Positions 19,918 to 31,513 of a stretch of DNA of 64,000 nucleotides are shown in pieces. The DNA is taken from the NCBI GenBank assembly GCA_963422465.1, contig OY730170.1:744001-808000 (forward strand). Direction: 5' to 3'. Source of the DNA: Lichina pygmaea (lineage: Eukaryota > Ascomycota > Lichinomycetes > Lichinales > Lichinaceae). The notes beneath the pieces were generated by a model. It saw only the letters and a program-made list of their open reading frames with translations, searched no databases and was not told where the DNA came from. The position numbers and the translations under genes are program-made. The stretch's first letter is position 1, and every line of letters starts with the position of its first letter.

Positions 19918-22900
19918 CTACTTCGTGCCTCCCGTATCCCGCCCACCCTCTTCCACTTTCTCGCCCGACTGCTCGTCGTCTCTCCCGACGTGTATATCAG
20001 TAACCTGTTCCTCGTCGTCGCCATTCTGCACGTCTTCGTTGGTCACCGTAAACTGAAACGGTCCGGCTGACGGCGACGATGACTCCATCAGGAGCCCGCC
20101 CACGGGCGGACTGCTCCCCGGCGAGATTTGTATCGCCCGTCGCGGCGGACGAGGACCGCCGACGGCATCCGTCATTGCACCCGCCACGTCGACGTCGTCG
20201 TCTGCAAACTCCGCCATGCGATCGCCGCGGTCGCTGAGGTTGGTCGATGACCCATCCGCTGCCCGGTCGCTGGCGCCGTCCATCAAATCCTCCTCGTCCG
20301 AGCCCGGCGGGACGGGCATCGACGGGTTGATCGTCGCACTGCGCGTGTTCTCGAAGCTCCAGCTAGGATCCCGATCAAACGGTCCTGGTACGTTGGACGA
20401 GTAGCCCGTTCCGGCCTTCTCGTCGACGTCCATTCGATCCGATCCAGCGGGGCCGGCGAGCACGACTTGCTTGTCGTCGCTGGTGGTGTTGCTATCGGCC
20501 TTCTCGGGGTAGAGGCTCGAATATCGCGGCGGCTTCTCATCTTCGTCATGCACTGTCCTTGGCTCCGCGCCGGCCAGGTCGTCCGGCCCTTGGAGACCAG
20601 CTACGGCTCTTTGCGATGCGTTCGACGATCCAGCGCGGGATGAGTCGCCGAAGCGCTGGTCGTCCCCCGCCACTGACGATGTACGTGACGACTGCGACGA
20701 CTCGTCTTTCTGCTGGCACTCTTCCATGACCTTCTCGAAGTACGGGCCGCCCAGAGGGCGGTCCGATCGTCGACGGTAGAAGAGCAAGTACGCTGCGTTG
20801 GTGACGGCGTGCTGTGGGCTGCGTTTGGACGTCATGGTATCTGGTTCGCAGAATTATATATTAGCCGATGGACTTCGTCGGGGGCCCAAAATCCGCCAAA
20901 ACTCACCGTTGTAGTCGTACCACTCCCCGTCGACAAAGTTGCGAGTGATGGCCGTGTAGTGCCCGCCGCCCAAGCCGCCGTAGTGGTTGTCGACGGCGAA
21001 GAGATCGTAGACCAGGGACTTGCCTTCCTCTTTCAGCGCGACCCGGTCGGTGAGATCCAGGCCTTCGACCGGGAAATCGACCATGACGTCGACCTTGTCG
21101 CGGAGACCTCGGCTGGCGCTGAATCGCTTGAGGTGCATGACGAGGATGTCTGGAGCCTTCCACAGCTCGAACTTCTTGCTGGCCTGCCGGAATTCCTTGC
21201 ACTTGGGACACCTCCAGGCGTTATTCTCCGACAGAATCTCCTCCTTGCCGAACTCGTCCAGACAGTCCGCCAGCGTGACCCCTTGCCGCCTCCGACTCGA
21301 TCGCAGAGCAATCTTCCGCTGGAGTTCCTCATCCGGCATCAACTCGCAGTGCTCCCACGTCGGGGTGCCCAGCCTCGGGTCGGATGCGCCGTACGACAGG
21401 AACAGCTCTTCGTACGCGGTGAATGTCCAATCGAGGACGATGGCCTCGCCGGGCCTGACGAGCACCCCGTCCGGCGTGGCCTCGGAAGGACCACCGGCCG
21501 GTCGCCTCTGCTTGCGCGAGTAGCCATGCTTTAGTTTGGCGGCCCGGCGACGATTCCCTTTGGCGCCTCGTTGCCCGTTCCTCGGCGGATGGCGTTTTCC
21601 CGAGGGGAAGATGCGTTGGAGCGGAGGCAGCGGTTCCGACTCGCTCCCCGAGCCGGCATCCACGGCTCCGAATGAGTTCTTCACGTACCTCTTGCTCGCC
21701 TGTTCTGTCTCGCTCTCCGACGAAGCGCGCTGCCCGGGCATGAGCGCTCCGTCCGGCCCTTCGTCAAGAGGGCTCTCTGACGGTGTCCGTGCCATCCGAG
21801 ATTCGGCAAAGGTGAAGTCTCGGTCCTCTTCCAAGTTCGAGCTCCACGAGGTCGGAACGATCTCGCCTGCTTGATGGAAGACCCTGACCCGGAACAGGTT
21901 GCGCAGCTCGGGTTTGATGAAGCTGCCCGGTCGAAGGGTCTTCTTCTTCTTGTTCTTGTTCAGTCCCTGCGCGTGGCCCACACCGGTCGACTGTGCAGTC
22001 TGCTTCGTGTCCGCCGCGTCCTTGATGGAGACGGCTACCATGTCATCCTCGCCCTCGACCGATTGCGTCTTCGTCCTGACTTCGGCCGAGGAGTCGGTGT
22101 CGTCCGACGTGGTCACGACCACGACATCGTCTTCCGGGCCGTTTGACGAGTCGGACGACTCGTCCTGGAACAGGTCCACCGTCGTCAGGGTATCCACCTT
22201 GAGGAGGATCTTGCGGAGGATGACGTCGAAGTCCATCGCCTCCTCCCGGCTGAGGACGATGTAAACCGGGACGCCGACCTGGGTCCAGGACGGGTACCGA
22301 CTGCGCGAATCGCGCATGTACCGATGGAAGATCGGGACCAAGATCCTCTCGCCCACGGCCGGATCCCAGCGCCGTGCGTCTTCGTCGTCGTCCGAGTTGC
22401 TGTACGTCAGGATCGGCCGCGTCTTCCGCGATTTCTCGGGCGGAGGAGGCCAGTTCGTCGGGGCTTGGTCGAGTTCGAAGACGGCGACGTCGTCGTTCTG
22501 CTGGATGACGTCCGTGACGCAGTTGACGTCTTCGTATGCCTTGAACACCTTGTGCTTGTAAATCTCGGCCGCGTGCAGCCTCTCCGGCGGCACGTCGACT
22601 CTCGAGCTGACGAACTCCTTCATGCTCCTGATGCTTCCGTTCCTGTCGATGTTGACCAGCACCTGGAATGGCCGATCGTGCAGCGGGAAGAAGAAGATCT
22701 TCTTGGCCCAGACGCTCTCGATCGGCAGCTGCAGCGTGAGGTTGTTGAACGGATCGAACTTGATGCTCACCTTCTTGCAGACGGGACAGACGAGGGTAGA
22801 CTTGTACGTGCCGGCAAAGAGGTCGACGACGACCGAGTCATTACGAGCCTTGTAGATCTCCCAGCACCGATCCCCAAACTGGCGTAGGGCTTCGGGGTCG

Positions 22901-25743
22901 TCGACCATCTCGTCCGTCGAGTCCGGCACTTCGATGTAGGGCTTCTTCTGGATACGGTTGAGGCCTTCGGACACACCATCCAGCAGGAAGCCGAGGAACT
23001 CCTGGGAGTCTTGCTGGCCGTAGCCCGAGAAGGACGGGCCGTAGCGGCCAATGGTATGCTTGAAGCCGCGCGGCGCGATCGAAGCCGGGCAGTTGGCTGA
23101 ATAGACCTGGTCCAGGAGGTTGGCGTAGGCCTTCGCGACATCGCCGTAGTAGGCGAGCGAGTTGGACGAGTTGAGCTCGAGGTCGGGCTTGTACTTCTGC
23201 AGACGGAAGTACTGCGTGAGCTCTTCGACGCTGCGAACACACTGCAACGCCGAGTTCATGTAGCACGTGTTTCCAAGGTTGCTCAGCCCACAGGTGCCCA
23301 GGCTTCGGCCGTTCTTCCGTGCTCGACCTCGAGTCATGATCCCGCCGGCGGCAGGAGCCGGGCTCGACTGTCGACTCGTCGTCGAGGCGCCCCGCCCCTT
23401 CGCCTGGTTCTGCACGGTGGTCGTCCGGCCCTTGGTGATGCTGATGGGAATCACGCCGGCCTTGTCCGTCACGGCGCGCGGGGCCTGGCTAAGCCAACCA
23501 CCACCATCGACGCCGTTGACGCGCTCCTCGAGGACAATCACCTCGTCCTGACTCAGGCCGGCCAGGGCGAGGCTCATCCGACCGTTGTAGTTCTCGTTGG
23601 CGGTCTGGTCCGGAACGTCCAAGAGCTCGCGCTGGCTGCCCTCCTCGAGGGACAAGAAGAGCTCGAGATCGAGGCTAAGCTTGGTGGTGACCTTGTCGAA
23701 TACCGCATCGATGATCGAGACGGGCGAGGCGTTCCGAGAAGTGGCCGGGGTCAAGAGGCCGCCGTTCGGCTCCGCCGTCTTCTCGGTGCGGATGATCCTC
23801 CAGACCCGAACCTTGCTGGTGATCGGAAGGCCGGCCGCGGCTTTGGTGCGTCGCAAGAAGTTGTTGAACGCTTCGGAACGACTGGCCAGCGTCTTGACCG
23901 GGCCAGCGTTGGGTGGCTGAGCCGACGTCGATGACGACGCAGGCTGCAGCTTGACGACTGTAAAGACCGGAGGATAAATCTCGTACTGGAGGTTCTCGCT
24001 GATGGCGTCGGCACCGGCATTGGTGTTGTGCACAAATCTCCTGATGTCGGGCGATCCGGGAGTCATGCCGTACCAACCCATGACCAAATCCCAGGCGTCC
24101 TGCGGGAAGATGTCGAAGTCGTCGCCCATGACAAGGCCGGGCTTGAGCGGCACGAAGGACTTGCCCATCTCATCCTCGAAGCCTTTCCATTCGTCCATCT
24201 CTGCACGAGCGTCAGCGTCGGCATCGGCATCGGCATCGGCGACGGCATCGGCATCGGCAGCGGCAGCGGCAGCGGCACCAGCACATCTGACGGGCCGCTA
24301 TATGCAGGTATCGTCTGCGCTCTTCTTACCTTCAGGAACGAGGTCCGAATTATCCAACGGACCAATCTCTTCGCCCACAAGCTCCTTGACGAAGGTCTGC
24401 CCCGTGCGCTTGTCAGACCCCTTGGCCTTGACGCGTTCGACCCACTTGCAAGACACGACGTGGCCTTCGTCGCCCCCTCGGAGTGGTCTCATCGCGAGCG
24501 ACGTCACGTTGGCGACCTGCTCGTCGATGGACGGCACCTCAAGAACGTCGGAGATCGGAAGAGGGACTGTCGCCCGGGGCTTGACCGGCGAAAATCGAGC
24601 CGGTAGAGCCCGGTGGCCATTGGGGGGAAAGACTGGATGGGCGCCGTTGGCGAGCACGCCCGTGCCGGTGGCTACAAGAGAAACACCGTCACCTTGCCGC
24701 TCCGACACCGAAGGTCGTTCGGCCGCTGGCGCTGGTGACACTTTACCGTTGCGTTTCGGGCTCGACTCGTTCGATGCCTGGCGCGAGTGGTTCGGCGGGT
24801 CGAACGTCTCAGCCATATCCGTGTTGTCAGAGCCCGATGCCACTCTCAGGGGCGACCCCATCTCTTCGTCCTCCGGCCTGTGCTCGTCCAGCTCCGAAGC
24901 CGGGCGTTTGAGGGCAGGCGAAGACGAACGCTCGAGTGCGGTGTCGACGTCGTTCAACGCAGACATGGTGGGAAAGTAGGGAGAAGTGGTGGTGGTGCCG
25001 TTCGTGGTGGGTATGGCCGGGGACGTCAGAGTCAGGTCCCCATCAGCGTCGACGTCTCCACCAGACATGGCTTCGTCAGGATCCCCGCCAAGGCTCAGGC
25101 CGGAGTAGGCTCTGCTCGGGGAGCTCGCAGCGGTCGGAAAGCACGACTCCGGCGTGGTGAGAGCAACCCGGCCCGAGCCGTCGGATACCTGGGCCTGCAA
25201 GTGCGGAGGCAGGTAGCGTATGGGAGAGGCCGACTGGGATCGAAGCGCGGTGGAATCGGACGGCGAAGAAAGAAATGGAAGGAGGCGGGGAGCCAAGTCG
25301 TCGTCAGCCGACGGCCCACGTCGTCGCTGGTCCGTTTGGATGTGGTCGTCGGCGGCTGGAGCGGCTTGGTTTGGTCGAGCGACCTTGCGTTTCTTGGTAG
25401 AAGGCGTGATGAAGGTGGGCTGCCCAGAGCCGGTGGCAGCTCCCGGCAAAGAAAGGTGGTATGGTGTCCTTCCGACGGCAGCGATGGATGATGGAGCCGA
25501 CGATGCAGCAGTCACCTTCCCAGCTCTAATCTGCGTTTCGTGTCCGATCTTTATGGTGTGTTTGTCAGTATCCAGGCAGCAATCAGGGAGGGAAGGAGGA
25601 AAGGAGGAAGCTGTGTTGAGGATGTTCAGGATGACGAAGGCCTTTTCCCGCCTAATTTGATGATAGAAGCCTCCGGAAGCATTCTTGCCACGAAGAAAGC
25701 TAGCTTGACGTCGACGACAATCGAAACTTAACTTACCCGCCAT
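19918..25743 (-). CDS. UBP12: Ubiquitin carboxyl-terminal hydrolase with DUSP domain (Ubp12 type)
   Basis: Cysteine protease removing ubiquitin from substrates. Firm exons on the minus strand are the first coding exon ending at 24330, then 24200-20907 and 20840-19918; introns of 129 and 66 nt join in phase. The DUSP domain spans intron 1: MRPLRGGDEGHVVSCKWVER, then KPGLVMGDDFDIFPQDAWDL. A ubiquitin-like linker precedes the catalytic boxes: GLSNLGNTCYMNSALQCV with the Cys near residue 740, zinc pair CPVC and CPKC, and GGGHYTAI with the His near 1510, continued as SPQHAVTNAAYLLFYRRR in the last exon. About 300 disordered residues precede DUSP, and the two halves of the catalytic domain are split by a long acidic insert, so the protein is about 1830 residues, longer than I expect for Ubp12. 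The start is uncertain: ATGGCGG at 25743 with an intron 25736-25611 joins in phase. Confidence 0.92.
24216..24280. repeat. GGCATC/GGCAGC hexanucleotide microsatellite in a Ubp12 intron
   Basis: About ten units of CATCGG and CAGCGG fill half of the 129-nt intron that splits the DUSP domain. Its length is a multiple of six, so retention would add a repetitive peptide. Confidence 0.9.
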
Positions 25744-27269
25744 CCGAGATATTGTGGTCCACCTCTCACGATGAAGGCATCTACGCGTACCGCCACACAA
25801 TGTAGCACGACAGATGTGATACTGTCGACAGACGTGACAAGAGCGAGCAGTCTGGTGCCAGCTCAGTCTCGACACGACGCGGTGTGCGGTGAGCGTCGTA
25901 GCAACTGTTTCTTCCTCAAGCTCTTATTCAGACTGGGTCGTACTCGTATGCCACTGTCGGCGTCCTGACTGGCACGACTGGATAAAACGGGTGTTGGGGC
26001 GCCTATCGCGCTTGCCTAGAAGAGCAATTCGGCACTTGGCCGGGTCTAAATTTAAACAAAGGGAATCAGCCCGTCGGTGGATGATGCTCTGCTCGTCAGT
26101 CTCCTTCAAGGGCTGATCTTGTCCCCAGAATGTCGCTATGAGCATGGAGCTGGCGTGGAGATCAGTCGGTGGCTAGGAAGGAAAGATGGGTGAGCGTGGT
26201 GAGCAAGTGAGAGAGAGGAACGACGAACAGAAAAAGAGCTGAGTTACATGAGACTGGCTGAGCTCGAGTGGAAGTCTTGGCACTTTCGACACGTGGAGTA
26301 TCTAAAGTTCATTCCAGAAGCAGGAATACTTTTATTTTCTCTATGTCGGGGCGAATCTAAAAACGTTTCCAAGTAGAGATGATACGTTGATGATTTCGAT
26401 ATCGTAAGTCTATGTATGTACTCTGCATATACATACGTATGTACATGGTGGCGCAGATGATGAAGATGAGGCACTTGACTTCACCTCGTGGTGTCACCAT
26501 CGACGGTCTTTGACGTGATGGTTTTGAGATGACTAATCAATCCGTCGGCGTAGGTGCCGTGGCGTGCTTGGCAGCGTGGCGTGGGTGGGTACGTACTGTA
26601 AAAGAGGGCAGGATTATGTAAGACGTCCCCGTATTACGGAGTAACTTACCCGTGGAAGTATTTGAAAGTATTTGAGCCCAGAAATACGTACGTACTCAGC
26701 CAAAGAATAGTCAGTAGGAAGCCCCTATTAGCCGGGCTGATAGACTATAGACAGCTTATGATAGGGGACGTCGGGGCAGAACTCAATATAAAAGATTATA
26801 GTCATTGAAACGATGTGGAGTTGGGATCCCGCATCGTACGTCTCATGGTCTCTCGGAGGTTTCCCACCGCAGGGTTCTTGTATGACTGCCCTGTCGATCT
26901 TTTCTTCTTGTCATGGCATGCTCGAACGTGAGCTAAGCTAAGGCAAGAGGACACGATCAAGCTTACGTTAGTAGGAACACGGTAGCAAGAAAAGCCAATA
27001 TCATACCCATCAGTTCCCTTGCAGGAATGATTGCATCTTGATGTTGATATCTAGAACCGCTGCAACGGTTCGCTGCCGTATGGCCTTGTCGTGGCTCACG
27101 GTGTCCAGGTTTCCGGGTGACGCAAAATAAGAGATGCCCCTCCAAAACAGAGTCATGGTCCGTTGATGGCCATGACGGATATCCTGATCTCGCCTCCAAA
27201 AGTCCGCCCACTTCTTCGGGCGACGACAGGCAAAAGTAGGCTGTAGATCGTGTTGATCGCGTGACAGGG
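25744..27269. other. Intergenic upstream of Ubp12 and downstream of Snx41
   Basis: No gene supported. It carries TATTACGGAGTAACTTA at 26632 and ACGTACGTACT words near 26690. Frames at 26963-27322 have no recognisable content. Confidence 0.5.
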
Positions 27270-29511
27270 TCATCGCACATCGATCTTGTCCACCTCGACT
27301 CGAGCCTCCTCCCACGTCTCAAGGTTCTTCTTGGCCCACTCGATGTGACATCGGGCGTAGGCCATCTATCGTTCGTTCAAGGTAAGTCCTGGGAGATGAT
27401 ACGCCTGGCGGGGTGACGACCTCCCAAAAGGTGCAACTTACGATGTAGCGTTTCAGATCATCCTCCTTCTCACTCTGGAATCGCTTGAGGTCCTTGAGAA
27501 CGCTTCGACTAGCGTCGCGAACATCCGCTTCGCTGACGGTCAGGGCTTGCTCCAGCTGTTGCCACCGTTAACCACAAGGTCGTGCTGCCACAGAAGAATC
27601 ACCGGCTTACCTGCCCGAGGGTCTCTCTCGTCTTCCCGATCTGATCGCGCCGTGTCCGCTCCGGGTCGACGTCGACGATTCCGTGCATGGCGTGGCTGAT
27701 GCGCCCAAATATCTTGTTCGTTACAAAATTGCCGCTGGCGCTCCTCTTGCGTGCCTCGGCGCTGGCGTCGCTGTCCTGCCCTCGTTGCGGCGTTCCCTGC
27801 GCGGCCGAAGGCGATGTCGTCGCGTCTCCGTGCGTCGGGGGGAAATCGGAGTCGATGGATGCCGTGTCCTCAGCGCTGGCGCCGCTCGGCGGTGAACCGG
27901 CCACGGCGCGAGCCGCGGGAGCCCTCTTAGTCGGGCTGGTGGGAGGCTGGTTGTTCAAGTACTGATCGATCCGCTTGGCTTCCAGCTCGCTCCGCTCCAA
28001 AGACTCGAGCAGCGCCCTCTTCTTGACGAGCTCTTCCCTGGTCATCTCTCCTTGCACCCGCTTCAGGATGCGGTAGCGGAGCACGCTCCGCACGACGCCG
28101 GCGAATTGGGCGCTCTCGCGCATCGGCTCCGCGAAGGTGATGCCCAGGTTCGAAGACAGCTCCTCCGTGGCGATGTACGACGAGTCGACCGCCTGGCCAA
28201 TCCTCTCGATCGCGGCCGCGAGAGTGGGAGATTGCTCCGAGAGGGAGAAGGCGTTGTATCGGGCCCCGAGCTCGGCCAGATCGACGGCCAAGGAGGAGAG
28301 GTGATTCACGGTCCTTCGATTGACCCTCTCCATGCTCCCTTGGAGTAGATTTTCGAGCTCTTTGGTGGAAGTTTCAAAGTTGGCGAAGTACGGATCCAGC
28401 TCTTGCTCAGTAAGGTTTGCCGCCGTCGGCGGGAAGCGTCCAAAAACCCTTGGTCCAGGGATGGTGTGGGCGGCGGACGACGGCGTCGCCGCATAGCTTG
28501 GAGGGACCGAAGGCGTGCCTGACGCCGTCGAGACACTTGCCGATCTCAACTTTGCGGAGGAAGACGGTACAGGGAGGTAGCTGTGGCCGGCGGTCGGATG
28601 GGCGGGGTCTAGTGGTGGAGCCCTCATGTTCGACTTTGGTATCGATACCACCGGCTCCGAATGCAGCACCTCGCTCTGCATTTGTTAGAGACGATGTTAG
28701 TCGCCACCCTGACCAAACACGTTCCATCTGCATCGCGCAAGGCCCAGTGAAAGCGATGAAAGGGGACATACCCAGCTCGCATTCGGGTCCAAGAATCTCC
28801 ACCATACGCCGTCGTCGAGCACTTCCGGCATGCGCCGACATCGGTTGAGAAAGACGGTCAGCATCCGTTTTCGGAGATCGATGATCCCTGCATCTTCCTT
28901 CGCCTTGGTGGGTTTCGCGGCGTAGTCGGCCATGCTATGCTTTTCTGGGATCGGGGGAATGACGAGAGTCGGGTGAAGTTGGACCAACGTCGCTCTCAGC
29001 GAGCTGAACTCCGAGTACCGTCGACGGACCTCGACATCCTTGTCCAGTACGTCAACAGCTGGTATATCATGATGAATTCCATATGAACATACTCCGGTTC
29101 TTATGGTATAGACAATATAGCTTCCACCACTCTCGTGGCTCTTGCCAGCATCGACAATCAAGATCGGTAGGTCAAGATCCTCAAACAGCATCTGCTCGAT
29201 GCGGCTGTCATAGCGAGACTTCTTTCGCGGGGCATGTCCGACTTGGTTCCGTTCGGTAGAGTCGTCCGCATCTTCGTCGTCTGTCGAGCTTCGCGGCCGC
29301 GACACGGAGGCCGTCCGGTCATTATTTATGGACGAGCCGGTCGAGCTCGGAGTAGAGGGTCGGTTGAACTCTGCAAGTGTGAATCAGTATACCGGAACTT
29401 CTCTAGGGACGGCAGAAGCTCACGGGGAGAGGTGGGGCTGGATCCTGCTGGGGGAGAAGTGGCGTCGCGATCGAAGGAGCCGTAGGGATTGTTATCTTCG
29501 TCACTCCACAT
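27270..29511 (-). CDS. SNX41: Sorting nexin Snx41/Atg20, PX-BAR protein
   Basis: Endosome-to-Golgi sorting and selective autophagy factor binding PtdIns3P. Six exons on the minus strand: 29511-29424, 29370-29093, 29038-28772, 28675-27611, 27555-27442 and 27365-27270, in phase, 635 residues. The start MWSDEDNNPYGSF is the recalled family N-terminus. The PX domain (residues about 80-210) has YTIRTG/DVEVRRRYSEFSSLR with the RRYSEF phosphoinositide-binding motif, the PPIPEKHS loop, and LRKRMLTVFLNRCRRMP. The BAR-like helices follow from about 280: DPYFANFETSTKELENLLQG to LVKKRALLESLERSELEAK, interrupted by a Ser/Ala/Pro-rich insert of about 90 residues, and end in FQSEKEDDLKRYIMAYARCH then WAKKNLETWEEARVEVDKID. 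Ascomycetes keep Snx41 and Atg20 forms; I favour Snx41 from the N-terminus. Intron 2 is 54 nt and open in frame, so retention would add 18 residues. Confidence 0.92.
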
Positions 29512-30000
29512 TGTAACTCATCGGCCTCTATAGATATCGCCACTGAGATGGATCGGTCAGTGCAGCTGCCCACATTGAGGGTGTCCGCAGGCGTGGCAGG
29601 TTATGACGGCCTCACCGTCTGATATGCCATCCATAAACCGGGCCACGTGACGTCACCAAAGGCTGCTTAGTCATCTACGTACGTACGGTACCGGTACGTA
29701 AGTACCGTACTGTACGTATGTACGGAGTACGTTACGTACTCCGTACGGTACGGTAACGGTAGCTTTGATCATGCAACATCTCCCTCCACGAACCCCTCGC
29801 GCCCCTTTGTCCAAACTCGTGTTCCCCTCTGTCTAGAGACGACATTGAGCTGTCCATGTTTGGCAAGAAGACGGGCTGTGTCGATTGGCTTAGGGCGGCG
29901 TATTGAAGTCTTCTGGGCTAATTGCCATACCATAGTTTTAGGCAACAAGATCTATGGCTCTAGTATACACGCTTGACTTTTGGAGTTCCATCGATGACTA
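29512..30000. other. Intergenic with a dense TACGGAGTAC / ACGTAC cluster
   Basis: The core at 29677-29762 is almost entirely built from TACGTAC, TACGGTACC and TACGGAGTAC words, several of them palindromic. No gene is seen. Confidence 0.6.
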
Positions 30001-31513
30001 TCATCGGGAGGAGCTCAGGCTCGAAAGTGCCGACATCAGCCCATCAGGCCATTGCTGAAATGGATCGGCCGTAATGGCAGTGAGATCGGAAGCAGCTGCC
30101 GATGTGACCAAGGACTCTTCATGATCAGAGCTAGACGCGAGGACTTCCAGGCTGGCATCCGTTAAAGAAGCTTCTGAGAAAGAAGGATTTCCTGTGCCAC
30201 CCGGAAAGGCCTCACATCGTTCGGATGAGTCCGAGGTGTATGCCCATGTTGATCCGCTCACGTGCAAATCTGGCTCGATCTCTGACAATACGAGAGAACT
30301 TCGACTGTCGGCGGTACAGGGATGTTCTGGCCGATCTTCACTTTTCGCTGCCGATGAAGGCACAGCCGACGTGTTCTTGCTGTTCTTGTTTTGGTCGCCT
30401 TCTATGAGATGGAGGACAGGTGAATCTGATACACATGGGGATACGAGCGGCGAGGATGGCTCAGAATCCGGAGAGAGTATGCGGATCCCAAGTTCTGCTG
30501 TACCAAAGCTGTCAGCCATGCACGGTCGGATGGCAGACAACGCCAGAAGCTGAAATGACACCATGCACAGGCGGATGAGGGAGAAGTACTCCGAGCCGGT
30601 AGAGGAGTATCGACGTTCCTACGTCCTCTCTGGCGGGTCGCATTCGGAGCGGTTTCTTTTCGGCCAACGGAAGCTGGGAAGCCTGGCGCAGCCGGCCTCT
30701 GAAGACCTCCTCGAGGCGCATCATGGCTCTGCCGAGGAGAGATCGCATCGATCGTGGTGTTTTCCGGAGAGTTGGCCACATTCAGGGGCTTCACAGGGCG
30801 GCTCACAGCTACCCGGGATTTATGGCGACCTTTGAGTGGAGGTGGGGGTCTGTACCTTGTGGAGGAGTATCGTCTACCATCCCGTCCGAATGTGCTCGGC
30901 CATTCGTTCTGCCGGACGTCACTAAGCGAAGACGAGCTCGGGCTTGGCGGACGAGGAGGACGTGGAGGAGGAGAAGCAGCAGCAGGAGGAGGGCTGTACC
31001 AGACGTGAAGGGGCGGATGTGCTCGTCTCGGCAGCCTCACTCCTGGCCTCAGACGATTCTCCCCGGGCACGAACATGTCGTGCGGCATGTGAGGGCCGTG
31101 GGGCCAGCGATGTGTTCTTTCTTGAGGAGAGTCAGTCGCAGAATCGGGCTTCGGAAGTTCCTCCGTCCAGGAGACTCCCAGGAGCAGCTCGGACAGCATT
31201 GCCTATACGTACTTCTTCCCCCCGAGCCACGGCGGCCGCCGATCGGTCCTCGATTCTTGGACATGGCCCAGAAGAGCAGCGCCATGATAGTCAACAGCGC
31301 GACGACGCCGAACGTCACCGACAGGGCGATGGTGACTGTCTGCGAGTTGCCCGCTCCACCGTCGTTCGCTCTCGAGAGGGGAAGCGTGGCCACCTGACGA
31401 AGGTGCAACGTCGTTCGTGCTCGACGCTGCGCCGGCTGTACCCTCGTTGACGCCGCCTCCACAGTCGTCATCAATCTTCTCAGTCGATGTTCCAGACGGC
31501 GAGAGACCATCAT
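30001..31513 (-). CDS. Putative single-pass membrane protein, 5' end unresolved
   Basis: Three exons that join in phase: one ending at 31213, then 31120-30590 and 30497-30001 (introns 92 nt GTACGT...TCAAG and 92 nt GTACTT...TACAG). The first carries a clear membrane span, TIALSVTFGVVALLTIMALL followed by FWAMSKNR, a basic stop-transfer. The cytoplasmic part is Pro/Arg/Ser-rich, then acidic Ser-rich with a repeated SSSDHEES-like character to LSSLSSSR. Upstream, another frame reads NWTASITRDDGLSPSG to NEGTAGAASSTNDVAPSSGG, a Ser/Thr/Gly-rich text with an N-glycosylation site, as in a cell-wall sensor or mucin-like ectodomain. I could not find an intron joining it to the membrane exon, so the start at 31513 is a placeholder and the gene may reach about 31650. 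Wsc/Mid2-like layout is inference. Confidence 0.5.
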
